From contig NZ_VIGB01000003.1 in the NCBI RefSeq assembly GCF_006636205.1, forward strand, positions 4,950,501 through 5,014,500: a stretch of 64,000 nucleotides of DNA. Direction: 5' to 3'. A program made the translations under genes and the position numbers. Shown here in pieces: positions 9,448 through 20,399 of the stretch (positions are counted from its first letter, which is position 1; the number at the start of each line of letters is the position of its first letter). Source of the DNA: Kitasatospora acidiphila (lineage in GTDB: Bacteria; Actinomycetota; Actinomycetes; Streptomycetales; Streptomycetaceae). A model generated the notes under the pieces. The model was not told where the DNA came from and did no database searches. It saw nothing but the letters and a program-made list of their open reading frames with translations.

Positions 9448-9490
9448 CGGTGGAGACCGTTCATACGGTGGAGACCGGCGGTGGAGACCG
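9448..9490. repeat. Three copies of CGGTGGAGACCG upstream of bldG
   Basis: Identical 12-mers at 9448-9459, 9466-9477 and 9479-9490, in direct orientation. Each is partly palindromic (CGGT..ACCG). They lie about 95-135 bases before the bldG start, within the leader/promoter region shared with the divergent helicase gene, so they are candidate regulator-binding sites. Confidence 0.6.
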
Positions 9491-9582
9491 TCTGGGCGGG
9501 ATCGGTGGTTTCGGCTGCCGGTGCGTCCGGCTCGCCGTAGAGAACGCAATGTGACCTAGCAAGGCAAGGTGCTGGAGGTTCC

Positions 9583-9924
9583 GTGGACCTGACCCTGTCG
9601 ACCGAAACCGTAGGCGACCGCACGGTCGTCCGGGTTGGTGGCGAGATTGATGTGTACACCGCCCCGAAGCTTCGCGAGCAGCTGGTCGAGCTCGTCAATG
9701 ACGGCAGCTACCACCTGGTCGTCGACATGGAGGGTGTGGACTTCCTGGACTCGACCGGTCTGGGTGTCCTGGTGGGCGGCTTGAAGCGGGTCCGGGCGCA
9801 CGAGGGTTCGCTGCGCCTGGTCTGCACCCAGGAGCGCATCCTCAAGATCTTCCGGATCACCGGTCTGACCAAGGTGTTCCCGATCCACACCTCGGTCGAG
9901 GACGCCGTCCAGGCGACCGACTGA
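9583..9924 (+). CDS. bldG: Anti-sigma factor antagonist BldG
   Basis: STAS-domain protein of 113 residues, nearly identical by eye to Streptomyces BldG (SCO3549), which is needed for aerial hyphae and antibiotic production. The phosphorylated serine is in DFLDSTGLGVLVGG (Ser57), where the family is regulated by serine phosphorylation and dephosphorylation. The GTG start at 9583 has GGAGG about 8 bases upstream. In the family it binds the anti-sigma factor encoded next (10101-10520) and releases sigma. The long upstream gap suggests more than one promoter, as known in S. coelicolor. Confidence 0.97.
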   Translation: MDLTLSTETVGDRTVVRVGGEIDVYTAPKLREQLVELVNDGSYHLVVDMEGVDFLDSTGLGVLVGGLKRVRAHEGSLRLVCTQERILKIFRITGLTKVFPIHTSVEDAVQATD

Positions 9925-10100
9925 TCCGGCGTGGCCCGGACCGCCCGCCGTCGTGCGGGCGGCCCGGGTCCGTTCGCTGCCCTGGACCAGCCCCGGACGG
10001 TCGGGCGTGCCAGCGGCTCCGAGTAGGCGGCTGTCGCCGCCGTCCCGGGTCGGTCCGACGCTCGGTACGCCTGAGTGCGGGGAAACCCCGAGAGGGAGAG

Positions 10101-10520
10101 ATGGCAACCGTCGAACTGCGCTTCAGCGCCCTTCCCGAACACGTGCGGACCGCACGACTGGTGGCGGCCGCAGTGGCCAGACGCGCCGGTGTGGACGAGT
10201 CGGCTCTTGACGAGGTGCGCCTGGCGGTCGGTGAGGCCTGCTCGCGCGCCGTCGGGCTGCATCAGCAGGGCGGCGTGGGCGGTGCCGTGCGGGTGGCGCT
10301 GATCGATCAGGAGAAGCGTTTCGTCATCGAGGTCGGCGATGGTGCCGGCGAGCACAGTGAGCTTGCCGCGTCTGCCGACGGCGGTGCCGCCGAGGGCGGC
10401 GATGCGAGCGATGACGCCCTGGGCCTGGCGGTGATCACCGGCCTGGTGGAGGACGTCGAGGTGGGCCGCGACGACGACGGCGGCCTGATCCGCATGAGCT
10501 GGCCGATCAACCCGGCCTGA
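10101..10520 (+). CDS. RsbW-like anti-sigma factor (BldG partner)
   Basis: Small GHKL-fold ATPase/serine kinase of 139 residues. The N-box region reads EVRLAVGEACSRAV and the later part GLAVITGLVEDVEV; the G1 box is weak (EVGDGAGEH). The ATG at 10101 follows GAGAGGGAGAG. In Streptomyces the gene downstream of bldG encodes the anti-sigma factor that BldG antagonises, and the two are partly co-transcribed; the 176-bp gap here has no clear terminator. The central stretch SELAASADGGAAEGGDAS is a low-complexity insert. Confidence 0.88.
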   Translation: MATVELRFSALPEHVRTARLVAAAVARRAGVDESALDEVRLAVGEACSRAVGLHQQGGVGGAVRVALIDQEKRFVIEVGDGAGEHSELAASADGGAAEGGDASDDALGLAVITGLVEDVEVGRDDDGGLIRMSWPINPA

Positions 10521-10638
10521 GCCCGGATCAGCCCGAAGCCTGAGCCTTGGATCGCCTGATCTGATCATTGGTCAGTGGCGCGTGGGTCCATCGGGCCTGA
10601 TGGCGCGCCAGCGATCTGTGGTGCCATTCGACCGATGC

Positions 10639-10828
10639 TGATACACCCGGCAGGCTCTGATGCACCCGGCGAGCTCTGGCGCGCTCGGTGAGCTCTGGCG
10701 AGCCCAGAAATTCCGGCGCTCCTGGTGAATTCTGAGGCGATCGGGCAATTCTGTGATGGCCGGACAATTCCGTGGCAGCCGGGTAATCCCGGGATGGCTG
10801 GATAATCCCGGGGTGGTCGGACAACCCC
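10639..10828. repeat. Ten diverged 19-bp tandem repeats before the pyrophosphatase gene
   Basis: The 545-bp gap 10521-11065 has no gene. From 10639 it can be cut into ten consecutive 19-mers: TGATACACCCGGCAGGCTC, TGATGCACCCGGCGAGCTC, and later GTGGCAGCCGGGTAATCCC and GGGATGGCTGGATAATCCC. The shared pattern is G-rich, then CCGG, then A(A/G)(T/C)TCC. Adjacent copies are most alike, as expected from slippage expansion. Two looser copies may precede 10639. Confidence 0.7.
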
Positions 10829-11065
10829 GGGATCCCGGTGGGGTGGCCGAAAACCAGGGCTACCGGCCGTCGCCCATGATTCTTTTTTCTGCGCCGTCCA
10901 CGGTCTATTTGAATCCCCGGCGGATTCCTACACTCACTCGTGGATACCCGGTCGGGGCGGGGCGGTCCGGCCCGTCCCGGTCGTCCTCGTCCCGGTCGCC
11001 TGTGCCACCAGAGCCAGCAGCGCACCGTCCGGACCGGCCGGTGCGCCGGCCGTCGGGGAGGACGC

Positions 11066-13483
<2,418 letters not shown>

Positions 13484-13550
13484 GCCCAGCGGTCACCCGA
13501 AGCTGAGCCCACCGGTCAGCCGATGGCTTAGCCCACCGGTCCCCGAAGAC

Positions 13551-13589
13551 GGTCGGCCCCCGGCGCGGTCCTCGCGCTGGGGGCCGACC
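13551..13589 (+). terminator. Terminator hairpin after hppA
   Basis: GGTCGGCCCCC and GGGGGCCGACC form the outer stem around a GCGCG/CGCGC inner stem. There is no T-run, as is common in Streptomyces. It is preceded at about 13480-13550 by three ragged copies of TGAGCCCACCGGTCA. Confidence 0.7.
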
Positions 13590-13733
13590 CGTATCCGAAC
13601 CCTGCTCAAGTCCCTGCTCAGCCCCCGGCCCCAGACCCGTTCGGCGGGAACCGATCCGGCGGGCGGACTCGTCGGGCAGGGGTGTCGGGTAGGTTCACTC
13701 GGGACCGATGGCGACTGATGGAGGGCTCTCCAG

Positions 13734-14552
13734 GTGGACGGGCGACTACTGGTGGACGGCGAGCGGAACGGAGCGCGGCGCTTCCGGCCGGGCGGTGCGG
13801 GCCGAGTGCTCGCCCTGCCGCTGCTCGGGGTGCTGCTCGCCACCGGTGCGGCGGCCTGCACCGACAGCAGCAGCGACAACAGCAAGGCGCTCGATGGTTG
13901 GGCCCAGCAGGTCTGCGACGGGCTGCGCGACCCGGTCGCACAGTCCCGTGCGGCCCTGGACGACACCGCCCAGGTCAAGCAGAACGAGTCCGCGGCCGAC
14001 CTGCAGAAGCGGCTGTCCGGCGACCTCGGCCAGCTCAGCACCAGCAACCAGCAGATCGCCGATGCGATGAGCAAGGCGGGAGCCCCGAAGATCGCCAACG
14101 GCGCCGGGGTGCAGCAGGACGCGGTCAACGAGCTGCACCAGGCCTCCCAGGGCTTCAAGGACGTGCAGCAGAAGCTCACCGCGCTGCCCACCAACGACCA
14201 GGGGAAGTTCGCGGACGGCCTGAAGAGCATCGGCGACCAGGCGCAGCAGCTGGCCAAGCTGTCGAACACCGCGATGACCACGGTGCAGACCGGCGATCTG
14301 GGCAAGGCGTTCGCCCGCCAGCCCGGCTGCCGGGCCGCGGCGGACGCTTCGGGCAGCCCGGCGCCGAACGCGGCTCCGTCCGGCAGCGGCTCGCCGGCCG
14401 CCTCGACCGGTGCCTCCCCGGGCGCCCCGTCCAGTGGCAGCCCGGCAGCGGGCGGCTCCGCGTCCGGTTCCCCGAGTGGCAGCCCGAGCGCGGGTGGCTC
14501 CCCGAGCGGGAACGGCAGCGGCTCCCCGAGCGGGTCCGCCTCGCCGAGCTGA
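13734..14552 (+). CDS. Secreted lipoprotein with Ser/Gly/Pro-rich tail
   Basis: 272 residues. An Arg-rich N-region precedes the hydrophobic signal VLALPLLGVLLATGAAAC, whose end fits a lipobox with Cys42 as the lipidated residue. The middle (residues 50-200) is a Gln/Ala/Leu-rich helical domain resembling the small secreted proteins found here in Streptomyces. The last 70 residues are Ser/Pro/Gly/Ala repeats (SGSPSGSPSAGGSPSG), probably a cell-wall spacer. The GTG at 13734 follows GGAGG about 11 bases upstream. Function unknown. Confidence 0.75.
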   Translation: MDGRLLVDGERNGARRFRPGGAGRVLALPLLGVLLATGAAACTDSSSDNSKALDGWAQQVCDGLRDPVAQSRAALDDTAQVKQNESAADLQKRLSGDLGQLSTSNQQIADAMSKAGAPKIANGAGVQQDAVNELHQASQGFKDVQQKLTALPTNDQGKFADGLKSIGDQAQQLAKLSNTAMTTVQTGDLGKAFARQPGCRAAADASGSPAPNAAPSGSGSPAASTGASPGAPSSGSPAAGGSASGSPSGSPSAGGSPSGNGSGSPSGSASPS

Positions 14553-14672
14553 CGCGAACCGTCGCCGAGCTCGAACCGCCGAGCTGACGCGAACCACCGA
14601 GCTGGGGCCAACCGCAGACCGTGTCGCGCCCTGACAGGCGGCAGCGGCCCCGGCAGGCGGGAGAATGGGCGG

Positions 14673-16205
14673 GTGACCACGCTTCCCACCCCCGATCCCG
14701 CCCGCCTCGCCCGCCTGCGTGAGGCGCTGCTGACCGCCTCCTACACCGCTGACGGCTGCCTCGATCTGCTCGGCCCGACCGGCTACGCAGCGCTGGCCCG
14801 CAACGAGGCGGTGCCGGCGCTGCGCGCGACCAGGGGCGGCACGCCGCTCGAGACGCTGATCCGGCTGTTCCTGCTGCAGCAGCCGGCCTCGTACGCGGCG
14901 GCCGCGGCGGCCCTGCCGGTCGATGACTGCCTGATCGACGGCTGGCTGACGGCCGACGGCGATCTGGTCCGGGCCACGGTGGACGTGCGCCCGTACGCCA
15001 ACGAGGTGGCCGGCCTGGACAGCGCCGACGCCTGGGTGGTGTCCGACCTCGGCTGCGCGGTCGGCGGCGCGGGCGGGATCGGTGGCGGCGGCAGCGCAGC
15101 GGGCGTGCCGCGCCGCGAACTGGTGCTCGGGGTCGGCGGGGCCTCCACCACGCTGGCCAACCTGGCGGTCCGCCGCCCGGTCCGGTCGGTGCTCGACCTG
15201 GGCACCGGTTCCGGCGTCCAGGCGCTGCACGCGGCCCGGCACGCCCAGCGGGTGACCGGGACCGACCTCAACCCGCGGGCCCTGGCCTTCGCCCAGCTCA
15301 CCCTGGCGCTCTCCGGTTTCGACCACGTCGAGACCGCCGAGGGCAGCCTGTTCGAGCCGGTCGGAGATCAGAAGTTCGACCTGATCGTCTCCAACCCGCC
15401 GTTCGTGATCTCCCCCGACAGCCGGTTCGTCTACCGGGACGGCGGCATGGCCGGGGACGACCTCTGCCGCAGCCTGGTGCGGTCCGCCGCCGCGCACCTG
15501 GAGCCCGGCGGCTACTGCCAGCTGCTGGCCAACTGGCAGCACGTCAAGGGCGAGGACTGGCACGACCGGCTGGCCGGCTGGGTGGCCGGCACCGGTCTGG
15601 ACGCCTGGGTGGTCCAGCGCGAGGTGCAGGACGTGGCACAGTACGCGGAACTCTGGCTCCGCGACGGCGGTGACCACCTGGCCGGCCGGGAGGCCTACGA
15701 GGCCCGCTACAACGAGTGGCTGGACGCCTTCGAGGCGGCGGGCGTGGAGGGCATCGGCTTCGGCTGGATCACGCTGCGCAACTCCGGCGCCGAGCAGCCG
15801 GCCGTGCGCATCGAGGAGTGGCCGCACCCGGTCGAGCAGCCGCTCGGCCCGCACATCGAGCGGTGGTTCGCCCGGCAGGACTTCCTGCGCGAGCACGACG
15901 ACGCGGCGCTGCTCGCCGCCCGCTACCTGCTGGCCGACGAGGTGGTCCAGGAGCAGGTGGGCGCGCCGGGCGCGGAGGATCCGGAGCACGTGGTGCTGCG
16001 GCAGGGCCGGGGAATGCGCCGGGCCACCAAGGTCGACACGGTGGGCGCCGGGTTCGCCGGGGTCTGCGACGGCTCGCTGGCGGCCGGGGACATCGTGGAC
16101 GCGATTGCCCGACTGCTGGACGAGGACGGGTCCGGGCTGCGCGACCGGGTGCCCGAGTCGCTGCGGCTGCTGGTCGAGCAGGGCTTCATCGAGCCCGCCG
16201 TGTGA
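14673..16205 (+). CDS. Class I SAM-dependent methyltransferase (HemK/RlmG-like)
   Basis: 510 residues. The N-terminal 150 residues form the family-specific domain (starting TLPTPDPARLARLREALL). The Rossmann core has motif I VLDLGTGSGVQALHAA near residue 173 and the N-methyltransferase signature SNPPFVIS near residue 238, which suits methylation of an amide or base nitrogen. The C-terminal third is a winged-helix-like domain typical of this actinobacterial family. The GTG at 14673 is chosen; the leader upstream is short. The substrate cannot be inferred from sequence. Confidence 0.85.
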   Translation: MTTLPTPDPARLARLREALLTASYTADGCLDLLGPTGYAALARNEAVPALRATRGGTPLETLIRLFLLQQPASYAAAAAALPVDDCLIDGWLTADGDLVRATVDVRPYANEVAGLDSADAWVVSDLGCAVGGAGGIGGGGSAAGVPRRELVLGVGGASTTLANLAVRRPVRSVLDLGTGSGVQALHAARHAQRVTGTDLNPRALAFAQLTLALSGFDHVETAEGSLFEPVGDQKFDLIVSNPPFVISPDSRFVYRDGGMAGDDLCRSLVRSAAAHLEPGGYCQLLANWQHVKGEDWHDRLAGWVAGTGLDAWVVQREVQDVAQYAELWLRDGGDHLAGREAYEARYNEWLDAFEAAGVEGIGFGWITLRNSGAEQPAVRIEEWPHPVEQPLGPHIERWFARQDFLREHDDAALLAARYLLADEVVQEQVGAPGAEDPEHVVLRQGRGMRRATKVDTVGAGFAGVCDGSLAAGDIVDAIARLLDEDGSGLRDRVPESLRLLVEQGFIEPAV

Positions 16206-16272
16206 GGCAGCCCGCCGTGTGAGGCAGCGCGCTGGCTGAGGCAGCGCGTCGGCTAGAGCAGCCTGCCACCGG

Positions 16273-16301
16273 ACGCTGCTCCCCGACCCGGGGAGCAGCG
16301 T
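16273..16301 (+). terminator. Perfect 12-bp hairpin terminator after the methyltransferase
   Basis: ACGCTGCTCCCC, a 5-base loop, then GGGGAGCAGCGT. Just upstream, 16200-16250 holds short GTGAGGCAGC-like direct repeats that echo the 3' end of the coding sequence. Confidence 0.75.
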
Positions 16302-16434
16302 TCACCCAGTCGTGACCTCTCGTTTCCCTGACGGACCCGGCGGCTCCGCCTCCGGTTGTCCCCGCCTTGCCAGGCTGCCCGGAGATTCCAGGCTGCCCGG
16401 TGATCCTCCCGGGGAGCAGGTGAGGGGGAGACGG

Positions 16435-16896
16435 GTGGCTGAGGAGCCGGCGACGGTCGCAGGGGGCGTATTGGTGCTCTTCGGAGGCGCACTGTTGTTC
16501 TGGTGCGCGGCGGAGTTGCGCCTGCGCCACCGGTTGCGCCGAAACGGCGTCCCGGTGACCGCCCTGGTGGTGCCGGACACCGCCCAGGGCCAGGTGGCGG
16601 ACCCGGCCCCGCTGCTCTCCTACGCCACGCTGCCCGCCCTGGTGGCTCCCGGTGAGCCGGCCGAGGCCGCCGTGGTGCTGTCCCGCCCGCGCGGCACCAC
16701 CACGCTGAGCCGGCCGGTCGGACTGCTGCCGGGCAGCTCGGTGCGGGTCTGCTACGACCCGCGCCGCCCGGCCCGCGTGGTGCTGACCGGCCTGGGTACC
16801 GCGGCCTCGCTGCCGATGGACGTCTTCTGGACGGTGCTCGGCACCAGCTCCCTGGCGGGCGGGCTGAGCCTGCTGGCCACCGCGCTGCGGCGCTGA
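16435..16896 (+). CDS. DUF3592-type membrane protein
   Basis: About 153 residues: an N-terminal membrane helix (TVAGGVLVLFGGALLFWCAA), a beta-rich domain with VPVTALVVPDT and SSVRVCYDPRRPARVVL (the usual DUF3592 pattern of V.V.YdP..P..a), and a C-terminal membrane helix. The GTG at 16435 is preferred over one at 16312 because GGGGGAG lies just upstream and the upstream 41 codons look like low-complexity leader. Function unknown. Confidence 0.7.
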   Translation: MAEEPATVAGGVLVLFGGALLFWCAAELRLRHRLRRNGVPVTALVVPDTAQGQVADPAPLLSYATLPALVAPGEPAEAAVVLSRPRGTTTLSRPVGLLPGSSVRVCYDPRRPARVVLTGLGTAASLPMDVFWTVLGTSSLAGGLSLLATALRR

Positions 16897-16916
16897 TCCG
16901 CCCGCGCCGATCTCCC

Positions 16917-17057
16917 GACGCGCATCCTCCGCCGACTCGGACAGCTACCGACTCGGACGGACAGTCATCCTCCCCCGACTTGGACAGCTACCGACTCGGA
17001 CAGACGCGCATCCTCCGCCGACTCGGACGGACAGTCATCCTCCGCCGGCTCGGACAG
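16917..17057. repeat. Direct repeats in the gap before topA
   Basis: The gap 16897-17371 holds no gene. Blocks reading CGCATCCTCCGCCGACTCGGA (first 20 bases at 16921 and near 17007), ACAGCTACCGACTCGGA, and CGGACAGTCATCCTCC each recur twice, giving a mosaic of 15-20-bp units built on CGACTCGGACAG. Farther down, TTGACA at 17237 with TACGGT at 17256 is a weak promoter candidate for topA (spacing only 13). Confidence 0.6.
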
Positions 17058-17371
17058 TGCGGCCGAACTCGGCCATCGCGGTCGGCCGCCGTGTCCTGAA
17101 TCGACCGGTTCCCGCCCCCACGACCGGCTTCCTGACCCGGTCAGAGGGATAACCGCGCGGCGGAAACGTCCATCATCGGGTTACCGTTCGAGTGGCGTCG
17201 GTCGGCCTTGCCGGTGAAAAAGCGGGATCCGTCCGTTTGACAAGGGTGACCAGGGTACGGTCACACTCCGCTGGTGGGGTCGTCGCACGGCGGTGGCCCA
17301 GGCGGTGGTGTGCCGGGCGTCGGCCATCCGTCGGCCAGCACACAGGAAGCGACCGGAAGAGAAGAGCGAAG

Positions 17372-20284
17372 GTGTCCCCGAGCAGCGAGACCGCGCAGGG
17401 CGGGAAGCGACTCGTCATTGTCGAGTCGCCCGCCAAGGCGAAGACGATCAAGGGCTACCTCGGCCCCGGCTACATCGTCGAGGCGAGCGTCGGGCACATC
17501 CGCGACCTGCCGAAGACGGCAGCCGAAGTGCCGGACAAGTACACCGGCGAGCTGCGCCGGCTCGGGGTGGACGTCGAGCACGACTTCACCCCCATCTACG
17601 TGGTCAGCGCCGAGAAGAAGGCCCAGGTCACCAAGCTCAAGCAGCTGCTCGCGGAGTCCGACGAGCTCTTCCTCGCCACCGATGAGGACCGCGAGGGCGA
17701 GGCGATCGCCTGGCACCTGCAGGAGGTGCTCAAGCCCAAGGTGCCGGTCAAGCGGATGGTCTTCCACGAGATCACCAAGGCCGCCATCCAGGAGGCGGTG
17801 GCCAACCCGCGGCAGCTCAACCAGCGTCTGGTCGACGCCCAGGAGACCCGCCGGATCCTCGACCGGCTGTACGGCTACGAGGTTTCCCCGGTGCTCTGGA
17901 AGAAGGTCATGCCGAGCCTGTCGGCGGGCCGGGTGCAGTCCGTGGCGACCCGCCTGGTGGTCGAGCGGGAGCGCGAGCGGATCGCCTTCACCTCGGCCTC
18001 CTACTGGGACCTGGTCGCCGTCTTCGGCACCGGCCGCACCCCGGCCGACTCCGCCAACCCGGAGACCTTCGGCGCCCGGCTGTCCAGCGTCGACGGCAAG
18101 CGGATCGCCAGCGGCCGCGACTTCGGCCAGGACGGTCAGCTGAGGACCGCCAACACCCTCCACCTGGACGAGACGGCCGCCCGCGCGCTGGCCGCCGCCC
18201 TGGAGCGCACCGCGTTCGGCGTGCGCAGCGTCGAGTCCAAGCCGTACCGCCGCTCGCCCTACGCGCCGTTCCGCACCACCACGCTGCAGCAGGAGGCCAG
18301 CCGCAAGCTGGGCTTCGGCGCCAAGCGGACCATGCAGGTGGCCCAGAAGCTGTACGAGAACGGCTTCATCACCTATATGCGTACCGACTCCACCACGCTC
18401 TCCGAGACCGCGGTGACCGCGGCCCGCGCCCAGGTGACCCAGCTGTACGGCGCCGACTACCTGCCGGACGCCCCCCGGGTCTACGCCAGCAAGGTCAAGA
18501 ACGCCCAGGAGGCGCACGAGGCGATCCGCCCGTCCGGCGACCGCTTCCGCACCCCGGCCGAGACCGGTCTGAGCGGCGACGACTTCAAGCTGTACGAGCT
18601 GATCTGGATGCGTACCGTCGCCTCCCAGATGAAGGACGCGGTCGGTCAGTCCGTCACCGTGCGGGTCGGTGGCACGGCTGCCGACGGGCGGGACGTCGAG
18701 TTCTCCGCCTCTGGCAAGATCATCACCTTCCACGGCTTCCTCAAGGCCTACGTCGAGGGTGCCGACGACCCCAACGCCGAGCTGGACGACCGCGAGCGCC
18801 GGCTGCCGCAGGTGTCCCAGGGCGACCCGCTGGCCGCCGAGCAGCTCACCCCGGAGGGCCACGCGACCAAGCCGCCGGCCCGATACACCGAGGCCTCGCT
18901 GGTCAAGGAGCTGGAGGACCGGGAGATCGGCCGGCCCTCGACCTACGCGTCGATCATCGACACCATCATCAACCGCCGCTACGTCTTCAAGAAGGGCACG
19001 GCCCTGGTGCCGTCCTTCCTCTCGTTCGCGGTGGTGAACCTGCTGGAGAAGCACTTCGGCCGACTGGTCGACTACGACTTCACCGCGAAGATGGAGGACG
19101 ACCTCGACCGGATCGCGGCCGGCCAGGCCGAGTCGGTGCCGTGGCTGAAGCGCTTCTACTTCGGCGAGGGTGAGGGCGCCGGCGGTGCCGCCGAGGCCGG
19201 CAACGGCGACGGCGACCACCTGGGCGGCCTCAAGGAGCTGGTCACCGACCTGGGCGCGATCGACGCCCGGGAGATCAGCTCGTTCAAGCTGAGCGACGAG
19301 ATCACCCTGCGGGTCGGCCGCTACGGCCCGTACGTCGAGAAGGCCTCGGCCGAGGCCGACCAGCCCGGCCAGCGCGCCGACATCCCGGACGAGCTGCCGC
19401 CGGACGAGCTGACCGTGGAGCTGGCCGAGGAGCTGCTGGCCAAGCCGAGCGGCGACTACGAACTCGGCCACGACCCGGAGACCGGCCACATGCTGGTCGC
19501 CAAGGACGGCCGCTACGGTCCGTATGTCACCGAGGTGCTGCCCGAGGGCACCCCGAAGACCGGCAAGAACGCGGTCAAGCCGCGCACCGCCTCGCTCTTC
19601 AAGACGATGTCGCTGGACACCGTCACCCTGGAGGACGCGCTGCGGCTGCTGGCGCTGCCCCGGGTGGTCGGCACCGACCCCGAGGGCGTGGAGATCACCG
19701 CGCAGAACGGCCGCTACGGGCCGTACCTGAAGAAGGGGACCGACTCGCGCTCGCTGACCAGCGAGGAGCAGCTCTTCACGGTCACCCTGGAGGAGGCGCT
19801 GGCGATCTACGCCCAGCCCAAGCAGCGCGGCCGGGCCGCCGCCGCCCCGCCGCTGCGCGAGCTGGGCACCGACCCGGTCAGCGAGCGCCCGGTGGTGGTC
19901 AAGGACGGCCGGTTCGGCCCGTACGTGACCGATGGCGAGACCAATGCGACGCTCCGCAAGGACGACGACGTGGCCACCATCACCCCCGAGCGCGGCTATG
20001 AGCTGCTGGCCGAGAAGCGGGCCCGCGGGCCGGTGAAGAAGGCGGCCAAGAAGACGGTGAAGAAGGCGGCCGCCAAGAAGACCGCCGCGACCAAGACCGC
20101 CGCGACCAAGACCGCCGCGACCAAGACCGCCGCCAAGAAGACGGCGGCAAAGAAGACCACGGCGGCCAAGAAGACCACGACGGCGAAGAAGGCCACGGCG
20201 GCCAAGACCACCGCGGCGAAGAAGACGGCGACCAAGAAGGCGGCGGCCGAGAAGACCGCCGCCGAGCCTGGTCAGGAGGCCTGA
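17372..20284 (+). CDS. topA: DNA topoisomerase I with Lys/Ala-rich C-terminal tail
   Basis: Type IA topoisomerase that relaxes negative supercoils, 970 residues. The Toprim domain starts RLVIVESPAKAKTIKGYLG. The catalytic tyrosine is in GFITYMRTDSTTLS (Tyr335). The C-terminal region carries several topoisomerase repeats with GRYGPYV motifs instead of zinc fingers. The last 80 residues are Lys/Ala/Thr repeats (KKTAATKTAATKTA), the hallmark of actinobacterial TopA, giving extra DNA binding and processivity. The GTG at 17372 (VSPSSETAQ) is chosen over earlier in-frame starts because it follows an AGAGCGAAGG region and matches the family start. Essential housekeeping gene. Confidence 0.96.
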   Translation: MSPSSETAQGGKRLVIVESPAKAKTIKGYLGPGYIVEASVGHIRDLPKTAAEVPDKYTGELRRLGVDVEHDFTPIYVVSAEKKAQVTKLKQLLAESDELFLATDEDREGEAIAWHLQEVLKPKVPVKRMVFHEITKAAIQEAVANPRQLNQRLVDAQETRRILDRLYGYEVSPVLWKKVMPSLSAGRVQSVATRLVVERERERIAFTSASYWDLVAVFGTGRTPADSANPETFGARLSSVDGKRIASGRDFGQDGQLRTANTLHLDETAARALAAALERTAFGVRSVESKPYRRSPYAPFRTTTLQQEASRKLGFGAKRTMQVAQKLYENGFITYMRTDSTTLSETAVTAARAQVTQLYGADYLPDAPRVYASKVKNAQEAHEAIRPSGDRFRTPAETGLSGDDFKLYELIWMRTVASQMKDAVGQSVTVRVGGTAADGRDVEFSASGKIITFHGFLKAYVEGADDPNAELDDRERRLPQVSQGDPLAAEQLTPEGHATKPPARYTEASLVKELEDREIGRPSTYASIIDTIINRRYVFKKGTALVPSFLSFAVVNLLEKHFGRLVDYDFTAKMEDDLDRIAAGQAESVPWLKRFYFGEGEGAGGAAEAGNGDGDHLGGLKELVTDLGAIDAREISSFKLSDEITLRVGRYGPYVEKASAEADQPGQRADIPDELPPDELTVELAEELLAKPSGDYELGHDPETGHMLVAKDGRYGPYVTEVLPEGTPKTGKNAVKPRTASLFKTMSLDTVTLEDALRLLALPRVVGTDPEGVEITAQNGRYGPYLKKGTDSRSLTSEEQLFTVTLEEALAIYAQPKQRGRAAAAPPLRELGTDPVSERPVVVKDGRFGPYVTDGETNATLRKDDDVATITPERGYELLAEKRARGPVKKAAKKTVKKAAAKKTAATKTAATKTAATKTAAKKTAAKKTTAAKKTTTAKKATAAKTTAAKKTATKKAAAEKTAAEPGQEA

Positions 20285-20292
20285 ACCGCGCC

Positions 20293-20320
20293 GGGGGCGG
20301 TGAGCTCGCTCACCGCCCCC
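20293..20320 (+). terminator. Terminator hairpin after topA
   Basis: Perfect 12-bp stem GGGGGCGGTGAG / CTCACCGCCCCC with a 4-base loop, 9 bases after the topA stop. Confidence 0.85.
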
Positions 20321-20399
20321 GCGTCACAACCCGGTCATAGCCTGGCTTCACAGGGCCGTGCGCCCGTTGGCGCTCCGCCCTGCCCGCTACGCTGACCGT

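Noticed and set aside
14410..14634. Separate small gene at the end of the lipoprotein gene
   Set aside because: Shifted-frame reading of the Ser/Gly/Pro repeat tail.
20040..20280. CRISPR-like or tandem repeat at the end of topA
   Set aside because: It is the in-frame Lys/Ala/Thr tail of TopA, a known actinobacterial feature.
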